Source: Basidiobolus meristosporus CBS 931.73 (Eukaryota; Basidiobolomycota; Basidiobolomycetes; Basidiobolales; Basidiobolaceae). From it: a DNA stretch of 49,968 nt. Both the position numbers and the translations under genes were made by a program. The notes under the pieces were generated by a model. The model saw nothing but the letters and a program-made list of their open reading frames with translations, was not told where the DNA came from and did not search any database. This document shows, one piece after another, positions 11,049-21,825 of this stretch (position 1 is the stretch's first letter; the number at the start of each line of letters is the position of its first letter). The DNA lies in assembly GCA_002104905.1 (NCBI GenBank), contig MCFE01000648.1:1-49968 (forward strand). Direction: 5' to 3'.

Positions 11049-11785
11049 GTTGGGGTAACAGGAGGTAGAGAGGTTTCTTGAGCTTGTTCAGGAATACTGG
11101 ATACTAATAGCTAATATGTGGGTTATAAAACAACTGGTTTGTTAAGAATGCAACTATTGTGCTGCAATCCCCAACTTGGAATTAGTTAATGTCATTTCAG
11201 AATGCACTGGCTTTAGCATCCTTTGGAAGAGTATTGTACTCAAGCTTCCATTACTGTAACAACTGTAAACTACACAAGCAGGTTAATAAAGTCAATGAAG
11301 CTTTGGCCAATAATTCTTCAAAGATATAGGATCTGTGCCTTTAGAGGATAAGACTAGGGAAAGATTCAGGGTAATTCCTATGGTAGGTATTCCTTTCAAA
11401 GTTCTTCTCAAGAACTTTGGGTAGAAGGCAGCAATCCACAGGTACATCAAGAGCAGTCTGATAAAACTTTTATGAATAGATACAAGGCAGGAGAGTAGAG
11501 CTTGGCAAGGCAGGACAAGGAAAGGACTTAGGTGTGGATCAACAAGTCATGGCAGATTTCCAAGGCAAGGCTGTTTATTCAAGACCTGTGTTTATCAGGC
11601 TGAGGAATACATTAGGGGGATAGAGATATATAAGCTTTTGGCAACATGGATGTCAAGAGATAGTGGCTAATACTGATGGGGTCCTGGGGTGAGGCACAGT
11701 AAGTGAGCTAAGATAGAAACATACTCAAAAACAGACTAGAAAATCACATTGGGATATGCCAAGAGTCAGCTGATTATGCAACTAG
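11049..11785. other. Unassigned repeat-like sequence
   Basis: No gene recognised. Lying 5' of the gypsy gag scrap on the minus strand, it could hold the leader and LTR of that element. Boundaries and a primer-binding site could not be identified. Confidence 0.3.
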
Positions 11786-12133
11786 TGTTGTAAAACTTGT
11801 ATTTCCACCTAAATATTCATCAAACTTAGTCACTTAGATCATTACCCTCATATCCTAGAGAATATTGATCAAATTCCTTGCTGGGATTTACTTAGAATAT
11901 TTTCACCAAACTACCAGGTACCCAGAACATGAAAATTCTCAAAGTTGTCCAAACAGCCCCAAACTTTGCACCCATGTCCTTGGGACCTTCCTTGACCTAT
12001 TATACATGTTTTCAATGCCAAGACCATGTAAAAGTATAAATACTACTTTTACATTCAATAGATCATTAAGTGAAACCCACATAATCTACTTGTTCTCCCA
12101 ATCACTTCCAATATCTTCTAGACTCTTACAACA
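11786..12133 (+). mobile_element. Solo copia LTR, target duplication ACTAG
   Basis: A complete 348-bp LTR runs from TGTTGTAAAACTTG to CTCTTACAACA. The pentamer ACTAG precedes it (11781-11785) and follows it (12134-12138). This is the signature of an element reduced to one LTR by recombination between its two LTRs. Confidence 0.92.
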
Positions 12134-12138
12134 ACTAG

Positions 12139-12650
12139 ATCATGGGACATGCAATTACCATGTATAGTATTGAGCTACATATATTCCAAAGGGAAGCTGC
12201 TGTAGAACATTCTGCAGAGTTATGTTGACTTAGAACTTTCAAGAAGTTGCTGGAATGTAGTAGAGCTTCCTAGATGGAACTGGGACTTCTTTACCAATTT
12301 GATTTGACCAGATCATGAAAGGTCATGGATGTCATGTGATCACAGCATCAAGTTTTTTGCCATATAAGGCAATTGAATGTACTGGCTGGTTAGATCCACT
12401 CCAATAATTGTAGAGCGCATTAAGACAGCAACAATGCCATGTCACCCTTGGCAAAACACCACTCAAACACTGTTATGTTTTTTAACTTTTTTTGGCAGTA
12501 AAATTAGCCAAACTCCATTGTGATCCAGTCATAAGATTGTGTAGATGGTCATTAATTCCAAGCTGCTGGTATTATAGCAGTCTCCTGATGGGATCTTGAT
12601 GGTTGATCTGGATTGGGTCCACCCACAGGACCAAATTATTTTCAATGGGG
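12139..12650 (-). repeat. Terminal part of another CCCTA-type element
   Basis: The reverse complement starts CCCCATTGAAAATAATTTGG and continues with the same order of motifs as the left end of the transposon at 2654 (GGTCC, CCAATCCAGAT, AGATCCCAT, AGCAGCTTGGAATTA). Its terminus abuts the start of the next CCCTA element at 12651, so one element seems to have inserted into another. Its far end was not located. Confidence 0.6.
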
Positions 12651-12732
12651 TGAGTTTGCAGAGAAAGGCAATTTGTGTGCCACAGCCTCCACATCCTCCA
12701 TTGCTGACAGAGAGGAGATCCCACTGACAGAC

Positions 12733-13080
12733 TGTTGTAAAAGTCTTGGAGATATTGGAAGTGATTGGGAGGACAAGTAGATTTTGTAGTTTTCACCTAA
12801 TGAATTATTGAATGTAAAAGTAGTATTTATACTTTTACCTGGTCTTGGCATAACAAGCACGTAAAATAGGTAAAGAAAGGTCCCAAGAACATGTGTGCAA
12901 AGTTTGGGGCTGTTTGAACAACTTTGAGAATTTTCATGTTCTGGGTACCTGGTTTTTTGGCAAAAATATTTGAAGTAAATCCCAACAAGGAATTTGGTCA
13001 GTATTCTCTAGGATTTGAAGGTAATGATCTAAGTGACTAAGTTAGGTGAATATTTAGGTAGAGTTACAAACTTTACAACA
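12733..13080 (-). repeat. Element C 3' LTR
   Basis: On the plus strand it runs from TGTTGTAAAAGTC to TTTACAACA (348 bp). It carries the TATA dyad and AATAAA shared by the family and is followed by the CTCCCACTCAGC polypurine complement. Confidence 0.92.
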
Positions 13081-13091
13081 CTCCCACTCAG

Positions 13092-16000
13092 CTAAATGTT
13101 CATACTGACTAGTCCTAACTTTGACCTAAGATATTCAAACTTGTCTCTGGCTAATGGTTTGGTAAATATGTATGCAAGCATTTCATCTTTAGGACAGTAC
13201 GCTGAGCTAACTAAGTTATTCTCTATAGCATCATGTATGAAATGATGTCTAATATCTATGTGCTTGGTTCTAGCATGAAAAGTTGGATTTCTACCTAATT
13301 GTATACATCATTGATTATCTTGAAATAAAGTAATAGGCATTTTTTGACATAGGCCTAAATCTGTAAAAAGTTTTCTTAACCACATTACTTCTGTTGTAGC
13401 TTCACAGGCTGCCATATACTCTGCCTCTGTGGTGGAAAGTGCTCCAGTTGGCGGCTTTCTTGAATTCCATTAAATTGCTCCTTTACAGTAGAGAAAGCTG
13501 TACCCTGTGGTGGATCTTCTGTCTAATCTGATGGAACCAAACTTGGCTACTGGTGCAACGGTCTCAGTATAGTCAAGTCCTTTTGTTTGAGAGTATTGCT
13601 TAGCTACAAGTCTTGCTTTGCATCTTTCAGTTGTACCATCAGCCTTGTATTTTGTCTTGAAGACCCATCTGCATCCAATTGATTTTTGGTTGGTTGGTAA
13701 TTTGACTAAGTCCCAAGTTTGATTTTCCATCAGGGCCTGATATTCCTCAGTCGTTGCAGATCTCCAAACTTTGTCTGAGGGCTATTTAGGGCCCCTTTAC
13801 AGTCTGGGGTTCATCAACATGGACTGAATAGGCATTGGCTAAGTTTGTACCCCCATCAATATAGTAATTTGGGCTATTTCTTGTTGGATTGGATCTCCAG
13901 GCATTTGGTACTGGAATGATCACTTCTGGGATATTCCTGGGCACGGATTCTGGCTGATCCATGGTTGTAGAGTCCTCTGGAGTGAATAATTCTTCATTGT
14001 TTTGCTCTGATTCAATCCTGACAATTGGTGGACTTGAGATCAAATTTTTGTTGTCATCTGATGTCATTTTTTGTGAAAATTTTGGATTTTCATCTAACAA
14101 CACATCCCTGGACTTGATTGACTTCTTTACTTTGGTGTTGTAGAGTCTGTATGCCCTACTCCCATTGCAGTAGCCCAAAAATCTGCATTTTACACTTTTT
14201 GGCTCAAATTTTGACTGATTTCTGGGCAGTTTCTTGGCATATATTGTACACCCAAATATTCTTGGATGTTCTGCACCTGGTCTGTATCCATACCATACAT
14301 CAAATGGAGTAGAACCACAATGTATTCTGTTATAACTCCTATTTTTAAGATATACAGCAGTGGCAACTGATTCCACCCAGAAATCATAGGATATTTTTTG
14401 ATCATGGATCATAGATCTTGCCATATGAATTATTGATCTGTTAGCATGTTCTGCTACTCCATTTTGCTGTGGGGAATATGGTACAGTAGTCACTTGCTTT
14501 ATCCCATGAATTGTGCAGAGGTGGATGAAGAGTTTTGAGGTATATTCTCCACCATTGTCAGAGTGTATTTTCTTGACTTTTTCACCAGTTTCTCTCTCCA
14601 CCATGGCTTTAAACTCCCTGAGCTTAGACAGAGCTTCTTCCTTTCTCTCCATGAAGTAGATCCATGTGTATCTTGTATAATCATCAATAAAAGTGATTAA
14701 ATACCTCATTCTGCCTAAGGATAAATTTTGCATAGGTTCACGCAGATCTGAGTGAGTTAGATCTAATTTTTTCTTAGTTTTGATTAACCCAGAGCGCTTG
14801 AACAGTTGTCTGGCTTGTTTCCCATATATGCAGGCCTCACAGTGCTCCAAATGGCTGGGGGATCAATTTTTACTCCAGAAATTAGCTGATCTTTGATCAT
14901 TTTGCGCAAATAATCAAAATTGATATACCCAAATCTCCTGTGCCAAAGCATTGGTGTTTCTTCATTTAAGTTACTTATATTGGCTTCCAAATATGATGGA
15001 ATATAAGTCAACCTCTCTAGATTCTGATCTCTGATACCCAAAACAATATGGGCACCATTCTGATTAGTGATCTTGCATCCAGAATTGTCAAAGCAGAAAC
15101 TGAGTCCTTCTGCAGTGGCCTTGCTTACAGATAGTAGGTTCTTGGCTATTTCTGGTACATAGAGTACTTCTTTAAAGGTCAGTGTATGGCTTTCTTCACT
15201 GCTTCTAAAGTTTACTTGGATAGTTCCTTCTCCCACTGCATCAAGTGCTCTGTTGTCATCCATGAAAACCTACTTGATTGGAATTTCTTGATAATGAGTA
15301 AACAGTTCTTTTTGATGTGTAAAGTGTTGAGATGCTCCAGAGTCAATTTAACACATCTGAGAATCCCTGTTTGTGGTCATATTTAGTGCAGATTTGAATA
15401 GTCTATCTTCAGTTGTTGCAGCATTTCCATATTCAGGCTTCTTTTGCTGATAATCTCTGGTTTTGAGACACTGGTCTGATGTGTGTCCTTTCCTTTTGCA
15501 GTAGTTGCAAAACAGGTTGCTGTTTCCTTTGTAGGGTTTTGGGTACCTCCTTTGTTGGTTGTTGTTGCTTATTAAAGCATTTTCCTCTTCCTTCCTATTG
15601 GCGCTTGATTTTCTTAATTCTTCATCTAGGAGCCTTCCATCTACATAACTTAATATCAAATCTTCAGTTCCAGACTCTAGGGCTGATATAAGGCCCTTAA
15701 ACATGTCTGTCAGGCTATTGAGGATGGTAACTATCACATCCTCATCCGTAGTAGGTACACCCACATATTCCATCTCATCTACCAGCAGGGTAATTCTGTT
15801 AATTAGATTTTTCATTTCTTCTCCTGGCAGCATCTTTGTAGTAAAGAATTTTTGTCTTAGATACATTTTCTTAGTGGCTGCACATCACTGGTAGGTGTCA
15901 TCTGATGCCTTCCAGGTATTCTTTGCCATTTTTGCTCTTGAGCATTGAATTAGCAATTTGTCTTTAACATTGAGGCAAATGCTGTTAAAGGCACTTTGTT

Positions 16001-16211
16001 CTTTCTTCTGGTACTTCAAGGCTTACTCTCCCATGTTTTTAGGAGGGCATTTTTCTCCCATGACAATATCCCAAAGGCCTCTTTCTTGTAGCAGCATCTT
16101 CATCTTCACCTTCCACACTTGGTAGTTGGATCCATCCAACTTTTCAGCAGAGGGAAAAATTCCAGTAATAGCAGTAGTAGACATTGCAGAGAGTGACAGC
16201 TCAGGGCTCAT
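13092..16211 (-). pseudogene. Element C gag-pol, with the RT core deleted
   Basis: Minus strand. The ATG at 16209-16211 lies in the primer-binding site. Gag follows with the FPSAEKLDGSNYQVW motif and a CNYCKRKGHTSDQC zinc knuckle (about 15500). Protease (DSGASQHF, near 15330), preintegrase (about 14940) and integrase (FIDDYTRYTW near 14680; SDNGGEYT near 14560; YSPQQNGVAEHAN near 14460) are recognisable. Reverse transcriptase starts at 13730, but the frame jumps from VAKFGSIRL straight to DRRSTTGYSFLYCKG of RNase H. Compared with element B (19320-20168), about 849 bp, a multiple of three, are missing, including the YVDD site. Several further stops and frameshifts are present, so it cannot be autonomous. 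Confidence 0.88.
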
Positions 16212-16215
16212 AACC
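16203..16215 (-). other. Element C primer-binding site
   Basis: The sense strand reads GGTTATGAGCCCT directly after the 5' LTR. This is complementary to the 3' part of the anticodon stem-loop of initiator methionine tRNA, as in copia and Ty5, rather than to a tRNA CCA end. Confidence 0.7.
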
Positions 16216-16276
16216 TGGTGTAAGAGTCTTGGCAATATTAGAAGTGATTGGGAGGACAAGTAGATTATGTGGTTTT

Positions 16277-16625
16277 TGTTGTAAAAATTTGTATTTCCAC
16301 CTAAATATTCACCTAACTTAGTCACTTAGATCATCACCTTCAAATCCTAGAGAATATTGATCAAATTCCTTGCTGGGATTCACTTAGAATATTTTCACCA
16401 AAATACCAGGTACCCAGAACATGAATATTCTCAAAGTTGTCCAAACAGCCCCAAACTTTGCACACATGCTCTTGGGACCTTCCTTAACTTATTCTACGTG
16501 TTTGTAATGCCAAGACCAGGTAAAAGTATAAATACTACTTTTACATTCAATAAATCATTAAGTGAAAACCACATAATCTATTTGTTTTCCCAATCACTTC
16601 CAATATCTCCAAGACTCTTACACCA
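16277..16625 (+). repeat. Element B 5' LTR
   Basis: It begins TGTTGTAAAAATTTG and ends CTCTTACACCA (family consensus ACAACA). The TATA box at 16527-16534 sits inside the inverted repeat GTAAAAGTA/TACTTTTAC (16520-16544), and AATAAA is at 16549-16554. Confidence 0.92.
16520..16554 (+). promoter_or_regulatory. LTR core promoter dyad plus AATAAA
   Basis: A TATAAATA box lies in the spacer of a 9-bp perfect inverted repeat, and an AATAAA hexamer begins 5 nt after it. The same block recurs in the other full LTRs of this family. This crowding implies that the polyadenylation signal lies near the transcript start, with a very short R region. Function is inferred from position only. Confidence 0.6.
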
Positions 16626-16638
16626 GGTTATGAGCCCC
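16626..16638 (+). other. Element B primer-binding site
   Basis: GGTTATGAGCCCC follows the LTR without a gap. It is complementary to the GGGCUCAUAACC part of the yeast-type initiator tRNA-Met anticodon arm, which indicates half-tRNA priming. The ATG within it (16630-16632) is in frame with gag. Confidence 0.72.
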
Positions 16639-19600
16639 AAGCTGTCACTCTATGCAATGTCTACTACTGCTATTACTGGAATTTTTCCCTCTGCTGAAAA
16701 GTTGGATGGATCTAACTACCAAGTGTGGAAGGTGAAGATGAAGATGCTGCTACAAGAAAGAGGCCTTTGGGATATTGTCATGGGAGAAGAATGCCCTCCT
16801 AAAAACATGGGAGAGGAAGCCCTAAAGTACCAGAAGAAAGAACAGAGTGCCTTTAACTGCATATGCCTTAATGTTAAGGACAAATTGCTAATTCAATGCT
16901 CAAGAGCAAAAACAGCAAAGAATGCCTGGAAAGCATTAAAAGACACCTACCAGTCATGTTCAGCTGCTAAGAAGATGTATCTGAGACAAAAATTCTTTAC
17001 TACAAAGATGCTGCCAGGAGAAGAAATGAAAAATCTGATTAACAGAATTACCCTGCTGGTAGATGAGATGGAATCTGTGGGCGTACCAACTACTGATGAG
17101 GATGTGATAGTTACCATCCTGAATAGCCTGACAGACAAGTTTCAGGGCCTTGTATCAGCCCTAGAGTCCAGAACTGAAGATTTGACCTTAAATTACATAT
17201 ATGAAAGGCTCCTGGATGAAGAATTAAGAAAAACAAGCGCCAATAAGAAGGAAGAAGAAAATGCTTTAATAAGCAATGATAACCAACAAAGGAGATACCC
17301 AAGACCCTACAAAGGCAACAGCAACCTGTTTTGTAACTGCTGCAAAAGGAAAGGACACACATCAGACCAGTGTCTCAAAAACAGAGATTATCAGCAAAAG
17401 AAGCCTGAATATGGAAATGCTGCAACAACTGAAGATAGACTATTCATATCTGCACTAAATATGACCACAAGCAAGGATTCTCAGACGTGGTGTATTGACT
17501 CTGGAGCATCTCAACACTTTACACACCAAAAAGAACTTTTCACCCAATATCAAGAAATTCCAATTAAGAAGGTTTTCATGGGTGACAATAGAACACTTGA
17601 TGCAGTGGGAGAAGGAACTATCCAAGTAAACTTTAGAAGCAGTGAAGGAAGCCATACACTGACCTTTAAAGAAGTACTCTATGTACCAGATATAGCCAAG
17701 AACCTACTCTCTGTAAGCAAGGCCACAGCAGAAGGACTCAGTTTCAGTTTTGACAATTCTGGATGCAGGATTACTGATCAAAATGGTGCTCATATTGCTT
17801 TGGGCATCAGAGATCAGAATCTATAGAAGTTGACTTATATTCCATCATATTTGGAAGCCAATATAAGTAACTTAAATGAAGAAACACCAATGCTTAGGCA
17901 CAGGAGATTTGGGCACATCAATTTTGATTATTTGCGCAAAATGATCAAAGATCAGCTAATTTCTGGAGTGAAAATTGATCCCCCAGCTAATTTGGAGCAC
18001 TGTGAGGCCTGCATATATGGGAAACAAGCCAGACAATTGTTCAAGAGCTCTGGGTTAATCAAAACTAAGAAAAAATTAGATCTAACTCACTCAGATCTGT
18101 GTGGACCTATGCAAAATTTATCCTTAGGCGGAATGAAGTATTTAATCACTTTTATTGATGATTATACAAGATACACATGGGTCTACTTCATGGAGAGAAA
18201 GGAAGAAGCTCTGTCTAAGCTCAGGGAGTTTAAAGCCATGGTGGAGAGAGAAACTGGTGAAAAAATCAAGAAAATACGCTCTGACAATGGTGGAGAATAT
18301 ACCTCAAAACTCTTCATCCACCTCTGCACAATTCATGGGATAAAGCAAGAGACTACTGTACCATACTCCCCACAGCAAAATGGAGTAGCAGAACAAGCTA
18401 ACAGATCAATAATTGATATGGCAAGATCTATGATCCATGATCAAAAATTATCCTATGATTTTTGGGTGGAATCAGTTGCCACTGCTGTATACCTTAAAAA
18501 TAGGAGTTATAACAGAATACATTGTGATTCTACTCCATTTGAAGCATGGTATGGATACAGACCAAGTGCAGAACATCTAAGAATATTTGGGTGTACAGCA
18601 TATGCCAAAAAACTGGCCGGAAATCAGTCAAAATTTAAGCCAAAAAGTGTAAAATGAATATTTTTGGGCTACTGCAATGAGAGTAAGGCATACAGACTCT
18701 ACAATACCAAAGCAAAGGAGCTGAGCAAGTCTAGGGATTTGTTGTTTGATGAAAATTCAAAATTTCACAAAAAATGACATCAGATGATGACAAAAATTTG
18801 ATCTCTAGTCCACCAATTGTCAGGATTGAATCAGAGCAAAACAATGAAGATTTTTTTACTCCAGAGGACTCTACAACCGTGGATCAGCCAGAATCAGTGC
18901 CCAGGAATATCCCAGAAATGATCATTCCAGTATCAAATGCCCAGAGATCCAATTGGACAAGAAATAGCCCAAGTTACTATATCAATGAGGATACAAACTT
19001 AGCCTATGCCTATTCAGTCCATGTTGATGAGCCCCAGACTGTAAAAGAGGCCCTAAATAGCCCTCAGACAAGGTTTTGGAGATCTGCAATGACTGAGGAA
19101 TATTAGGCACTGATGGAAAATCAAACTTGGGACTTAGTCAAATTACCAATCAACCAAAAATCAATTGGATGCAGATGGGTCTTCAAGACAAAATACAAGG
19201 CTGATGGTACAATTGAAAGATACAAAGCAAGACTTGTAGCCAAAGGATACTCTCAAACAAAAGGACTTGACTATACTGAGACCTTTGCACTGGTAGCCAA
19301 GTTTAATTCCATCAGATTAATATTGGCTATTGCAGCCAAATATAAGTTTTTTATTCATCAAATGGATGTAAAAACTGCATTTTTGAATGGAGAACATGAT
19401 GAGGATGTGTATATGGACCAGCCTGATGGGTTTGCTGACCAAGATAACCCCCATTTGGTCTGCAAGCTTAAAAAGTCACTATATGGTCTCAAATAATCAC
19501 CAAGAGCCTGGAATTGCAAGATAGATTCTTATTTGGAATCTTTGAGTTTCAAAAGGAGTAATGCTGACTATAGTATATACTATAAGCCAGATAGAGCAAA

Positions 19601-20600
19601 TCCAGTTCAATTAGCTATATATGTGGATGATCTGATTATAGCCGCCAATAACCTAGAAACATTGGAAGAGACTAAATCCAGCCTATCTAAGGAGTTCAAG
19701 ATGTCTGATTTAGGAGAACTTAGTTACTACTTAGGGATTAAGTTCTCCATAGACAGAAGTACCCAGACTATTACCCTAAGCCAATCCAAGTATATTCAAG
19801 ATATACTAAAGAAGTACAAAATGGAAGACTGTAAACCAGCAGCTACCCCAATGGAGACAAACCTTAACTTGGTCAAAACTCAACCAAATCAAGAGAGCTT
19901 GGTGCCATCTGAAAGCCCTGACTTTCCTTATCAATTGATGGTCGGCAGTCTGATGTATATCATGCTTGGAACATGTCTACATATCTCATATTCAGTGAGA
20001 GTTGTCAGCCAACATAATCAGAACTATGGATCTGATCATATTGCAGCAGTTAAGCAGATTTTTAGATACCTAAAAGGAACTGCTGATATTTGCTTAAGAT
20101 ACACTTATAAGGACTCAGAACAAGATCTTGTGGGATACTCTGATGCAGATTGGGGACAAAATTTAGAAGACAGAAGATCCACCACAGGATACACCTTTCT
20201 TTATTGTAAAGGAGTAATTTCATGGAATTCAAGAAAACAACCAACCGTAGCACTTTCCACCACAGAGGCAGAGTATACGGCAGCCTGTGAAGCTACAAAA
20301 GAAGCAATATGGTTAAGAAAGCTGTTTACAGATTTAGGCCTATGTCAAAAAACGCCCATTACTTTATTTCAAGAAAATCAAGGATGTATACAATTAGGTA
20401 GAAATCCAACTTTTCATGCTAGAACTAAGCATATAGATATTAGACATCATTTCATATGTGAAGCTATAGAGAATAACTTAGTTAGCTTAGTATACTGTCC
20501 TACAGATGAAATGATTGCAGACATATTTACCAAGCCATTAGCCAGAGACAAGTTTGAATATCTTAGGTCAAAGTTAGGACTAGTCAGTATGAACATTTAG
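16630..20600 (+). pseudogene. Element B gag-pol (nearly complete, about five lesions)
   Basis: This is the best copia coding region of the three. Gag-protease is open from the ATG in the primer-binding site to a TAG at 17824. It has the FPSAEKLDGSNYQVW gag motif (about 16680), a CNCCKRKGHTSDQC zinc knuckle (about 17330-17375) and the protease site DSGASQHF (about 17500). Integrase follows at 17830-18657 (HRRFGHINF, CEACIYGK zinc segment, D-D-E core with YSPQQNGVAEQAN), ending in a TGA where other copies keep the frame. Next come a frameshift near 18765, a TAG at 19104 (CAG in element A) and a TAA at 19494 (CAA in element A). Reverse transcriptase has YVDDLIIA at 19619-19642, and RNase H follows (STTEAEY near 20258). 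The order protease-integrase-RT-RNase H defines Ty1/copia. The lesions make it non-autonomous as it stands. Confidence 0.92.
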
Positions 20601-20611
20601 CTGAGTGGGAG

Positions 20612-20725
20612 TGTTGTAAAGTTTGTAATTCTACCTATATATTCACCTAACTTAGTCACTTAGATCATTACCTTCAAATCCTAGAGAATACTGACCAAAT
20701 TCCTTGTAAATCATGAAGTGAAAAC
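20612..20725 (+). repeat. Element B 3' LTR, internally deleted
   Basis: It starts TGTTGTAAAGTTTG after the polypurine tract and is normal to 20706. It then skips about 180 bp, which removes the TATA region, and resumes with TAAATCATGAAGTGAAAAC. The normal last 56 bp appear inverted at 20726-20781. Confidence 0.85.
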
Positions 20726-21073
20726 TGTTGTAAGAGTCTTGGAGATATTGGAAGTGATTGGGAGAACAAGTAGATTATGTGGTTTTCATTTAATGATTTA
20801 TTGAATGTTAAAGTAGTATTTATACTTTTACCTGGTCTTGGCATTACAAACACGTAGAATAGGTTAAGGAAGGTCCCAAGAACATGTGTGCAAAGTTTGG
20901 GGCTGTTTGGACAACTTTGAGAATTTTCATGTTCTGGGTACCTAGTATTTTGGTGAAAATATTCTAAGTAAATCCCAACAAGGAATTTGGTCAGTATTCT
21001 CTAGGATATGAAGGTAATGATATAAGTGACTAAGTTAGGTGCATATTTAGGTGGAATTACAAATTTTACAACA
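20726..21073 (-). repeat. Apparent full LTR (minus): inverted B terminus plus element C 5' LTR
   Basis: It looks like one complete 348-bp minus LTR, but is better explained as two parts. 20726-20781 is the reverse complement of the last 56 bp expected for the element B 3' LTR. 20782-20786 is the GTTTT target duplication, and 20787-21073 is the outer part of the element C 5' LTR. It is followed by the CAGAC duplication. Confidence 0.75.
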
Positions 21074-21484
21074 CAGACAAGGTAACAACATCAAGAACTC
21101 AAAAGGTTATAACAATGCCTTTAGTGGAATTTTGGAACATTAATAGGCACACTAAGAGGTTTCTGCACTTCTTCAAGAGCAGTGCTCAAGGAAACACACT
21201 TGAATATTGCAAGGATCTATTGCAAAGACTAGCAGATGAGGTGCTAGACCTTGCAGTGCTGGCTGAAGACCAGGACAAATGGGAACCAGGGAATGAATGG
21301 TGGCATAAAGCCATAGGGTTCCCAGCAAAGTCATGGAAGCAGAGCATTACAGCAGAAATACTAATTGAGTGCCGGATTTTAATGGAGTTACTTGTTAAGT
21401 GTGGGGTTGAGCTTAATGTTAGTGTAGGGTATAAGGACTTGTATAGGTCAATACAATTGGCAATTGAGGTACAACTGAAGTTTC
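21074..21484 (+). pseudogene. C-terminal domain of the second CCCTA-element protein (copy 2)
   Basis: An open frame continues from 12651-12732 across the retroelement insertion and encodes the helical C-terminal domain (WNINRHTKRFLHFF, LLQRLADEVLDLAV, WHKAIGFPAKSWKQSITAEIL, GYKDLYRSIQLAIEVQLKF). It is better preserved than in copy 1, with no stop or frameshift across this stretch. The frame is cut at 21484 by a solo LTR just before the natural end of the protein. Confidence 0.65.
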
Positions 21485-21825
21485 TGTTGTAAAAACTTGT
21501 ATTTCCACCTAAATATTCATCTAACTTAGTCACTTATATCATTACCTTCATATCCTAGAGAATACTAACCAAATTCCTTGTTGGGATTTACTTAGAATAT
21601 TTACCCAGAACATGAAAATTAGATAAGTTGTCCAAACAGCCCCAAACTTTGCACACATGTGCTTGGGACCTTCCTTAACCTATTCTACATGTTTGTTTTG
21701 CCAAGACCAGGTAAAAGTATAAATACTACTTTTATGTTCAATAAATCATTGAGTGAAAACCACATAATCTACTTGTTCTCCCAATCATTTCCAATATCTC
21801 CAAGACTCTTACAACACTTACAACA
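21485..21825 (+). mobile_element. Solo copia LTR, target duplication GTTTC
   Basis: TGTTGTAAAAACTTG to ACAACA, flanked by GTTTC at 21480-21484 and 21826-21830. It lacks about 20 bp near 21600 and has a 9-bp tandem duplication (CTTACAACA twice) at its right end. Confidence 0.92.

Larger units (their letters stand above)
16277..20781 (+). mobile_element. Copia element B (plus), nested in the 5' LTR of C
   Basis: The 5' LTR is 16277-16625. The internal region runs to the polypurine tract GAGTGGGAG at 20603-20611, and a 3' LTR starts at 20612. GTTTT precedes the element (16272-16276) and, after allowing for a local inversion of 20726-20781, follows it (20782-20786). The 3' LTR lacks about 180 bp in its middle (after 20706). 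B and C are head to head, so the pair forms a large inverted repeat. Confidence 0.82.
12733..21073 (-). mobile_element. Copia element C (minus), hosting element B
   Basis: The outermost LTRs are in minus orientation: 3' LTR at 12733-13080 (348 bp), and a 5' LTR split into 16216-16276 plus 20787-21073. Removing element B, counting the GTTTT duplication once, gives exactly 348 bp. The target duplication CAGAC lies at 12728-12732 and 21074-21078, inside CCCTA copy 2, where the uninterrupted sequence is known from 8490-8510. A polypurine tract precedes the 3' LTR (sense GAGTGGGAG, 13081-13089). Confidence 0.88.

Noticed and set aside
20726-21073. Independent solo LTR inserted beside element B
   Set aside because: No matching flanking pentamers of its own (AAAAC versus CAGAC). 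The outer CAGAC pairs with 12728-12732, and the inversion model explains every base.
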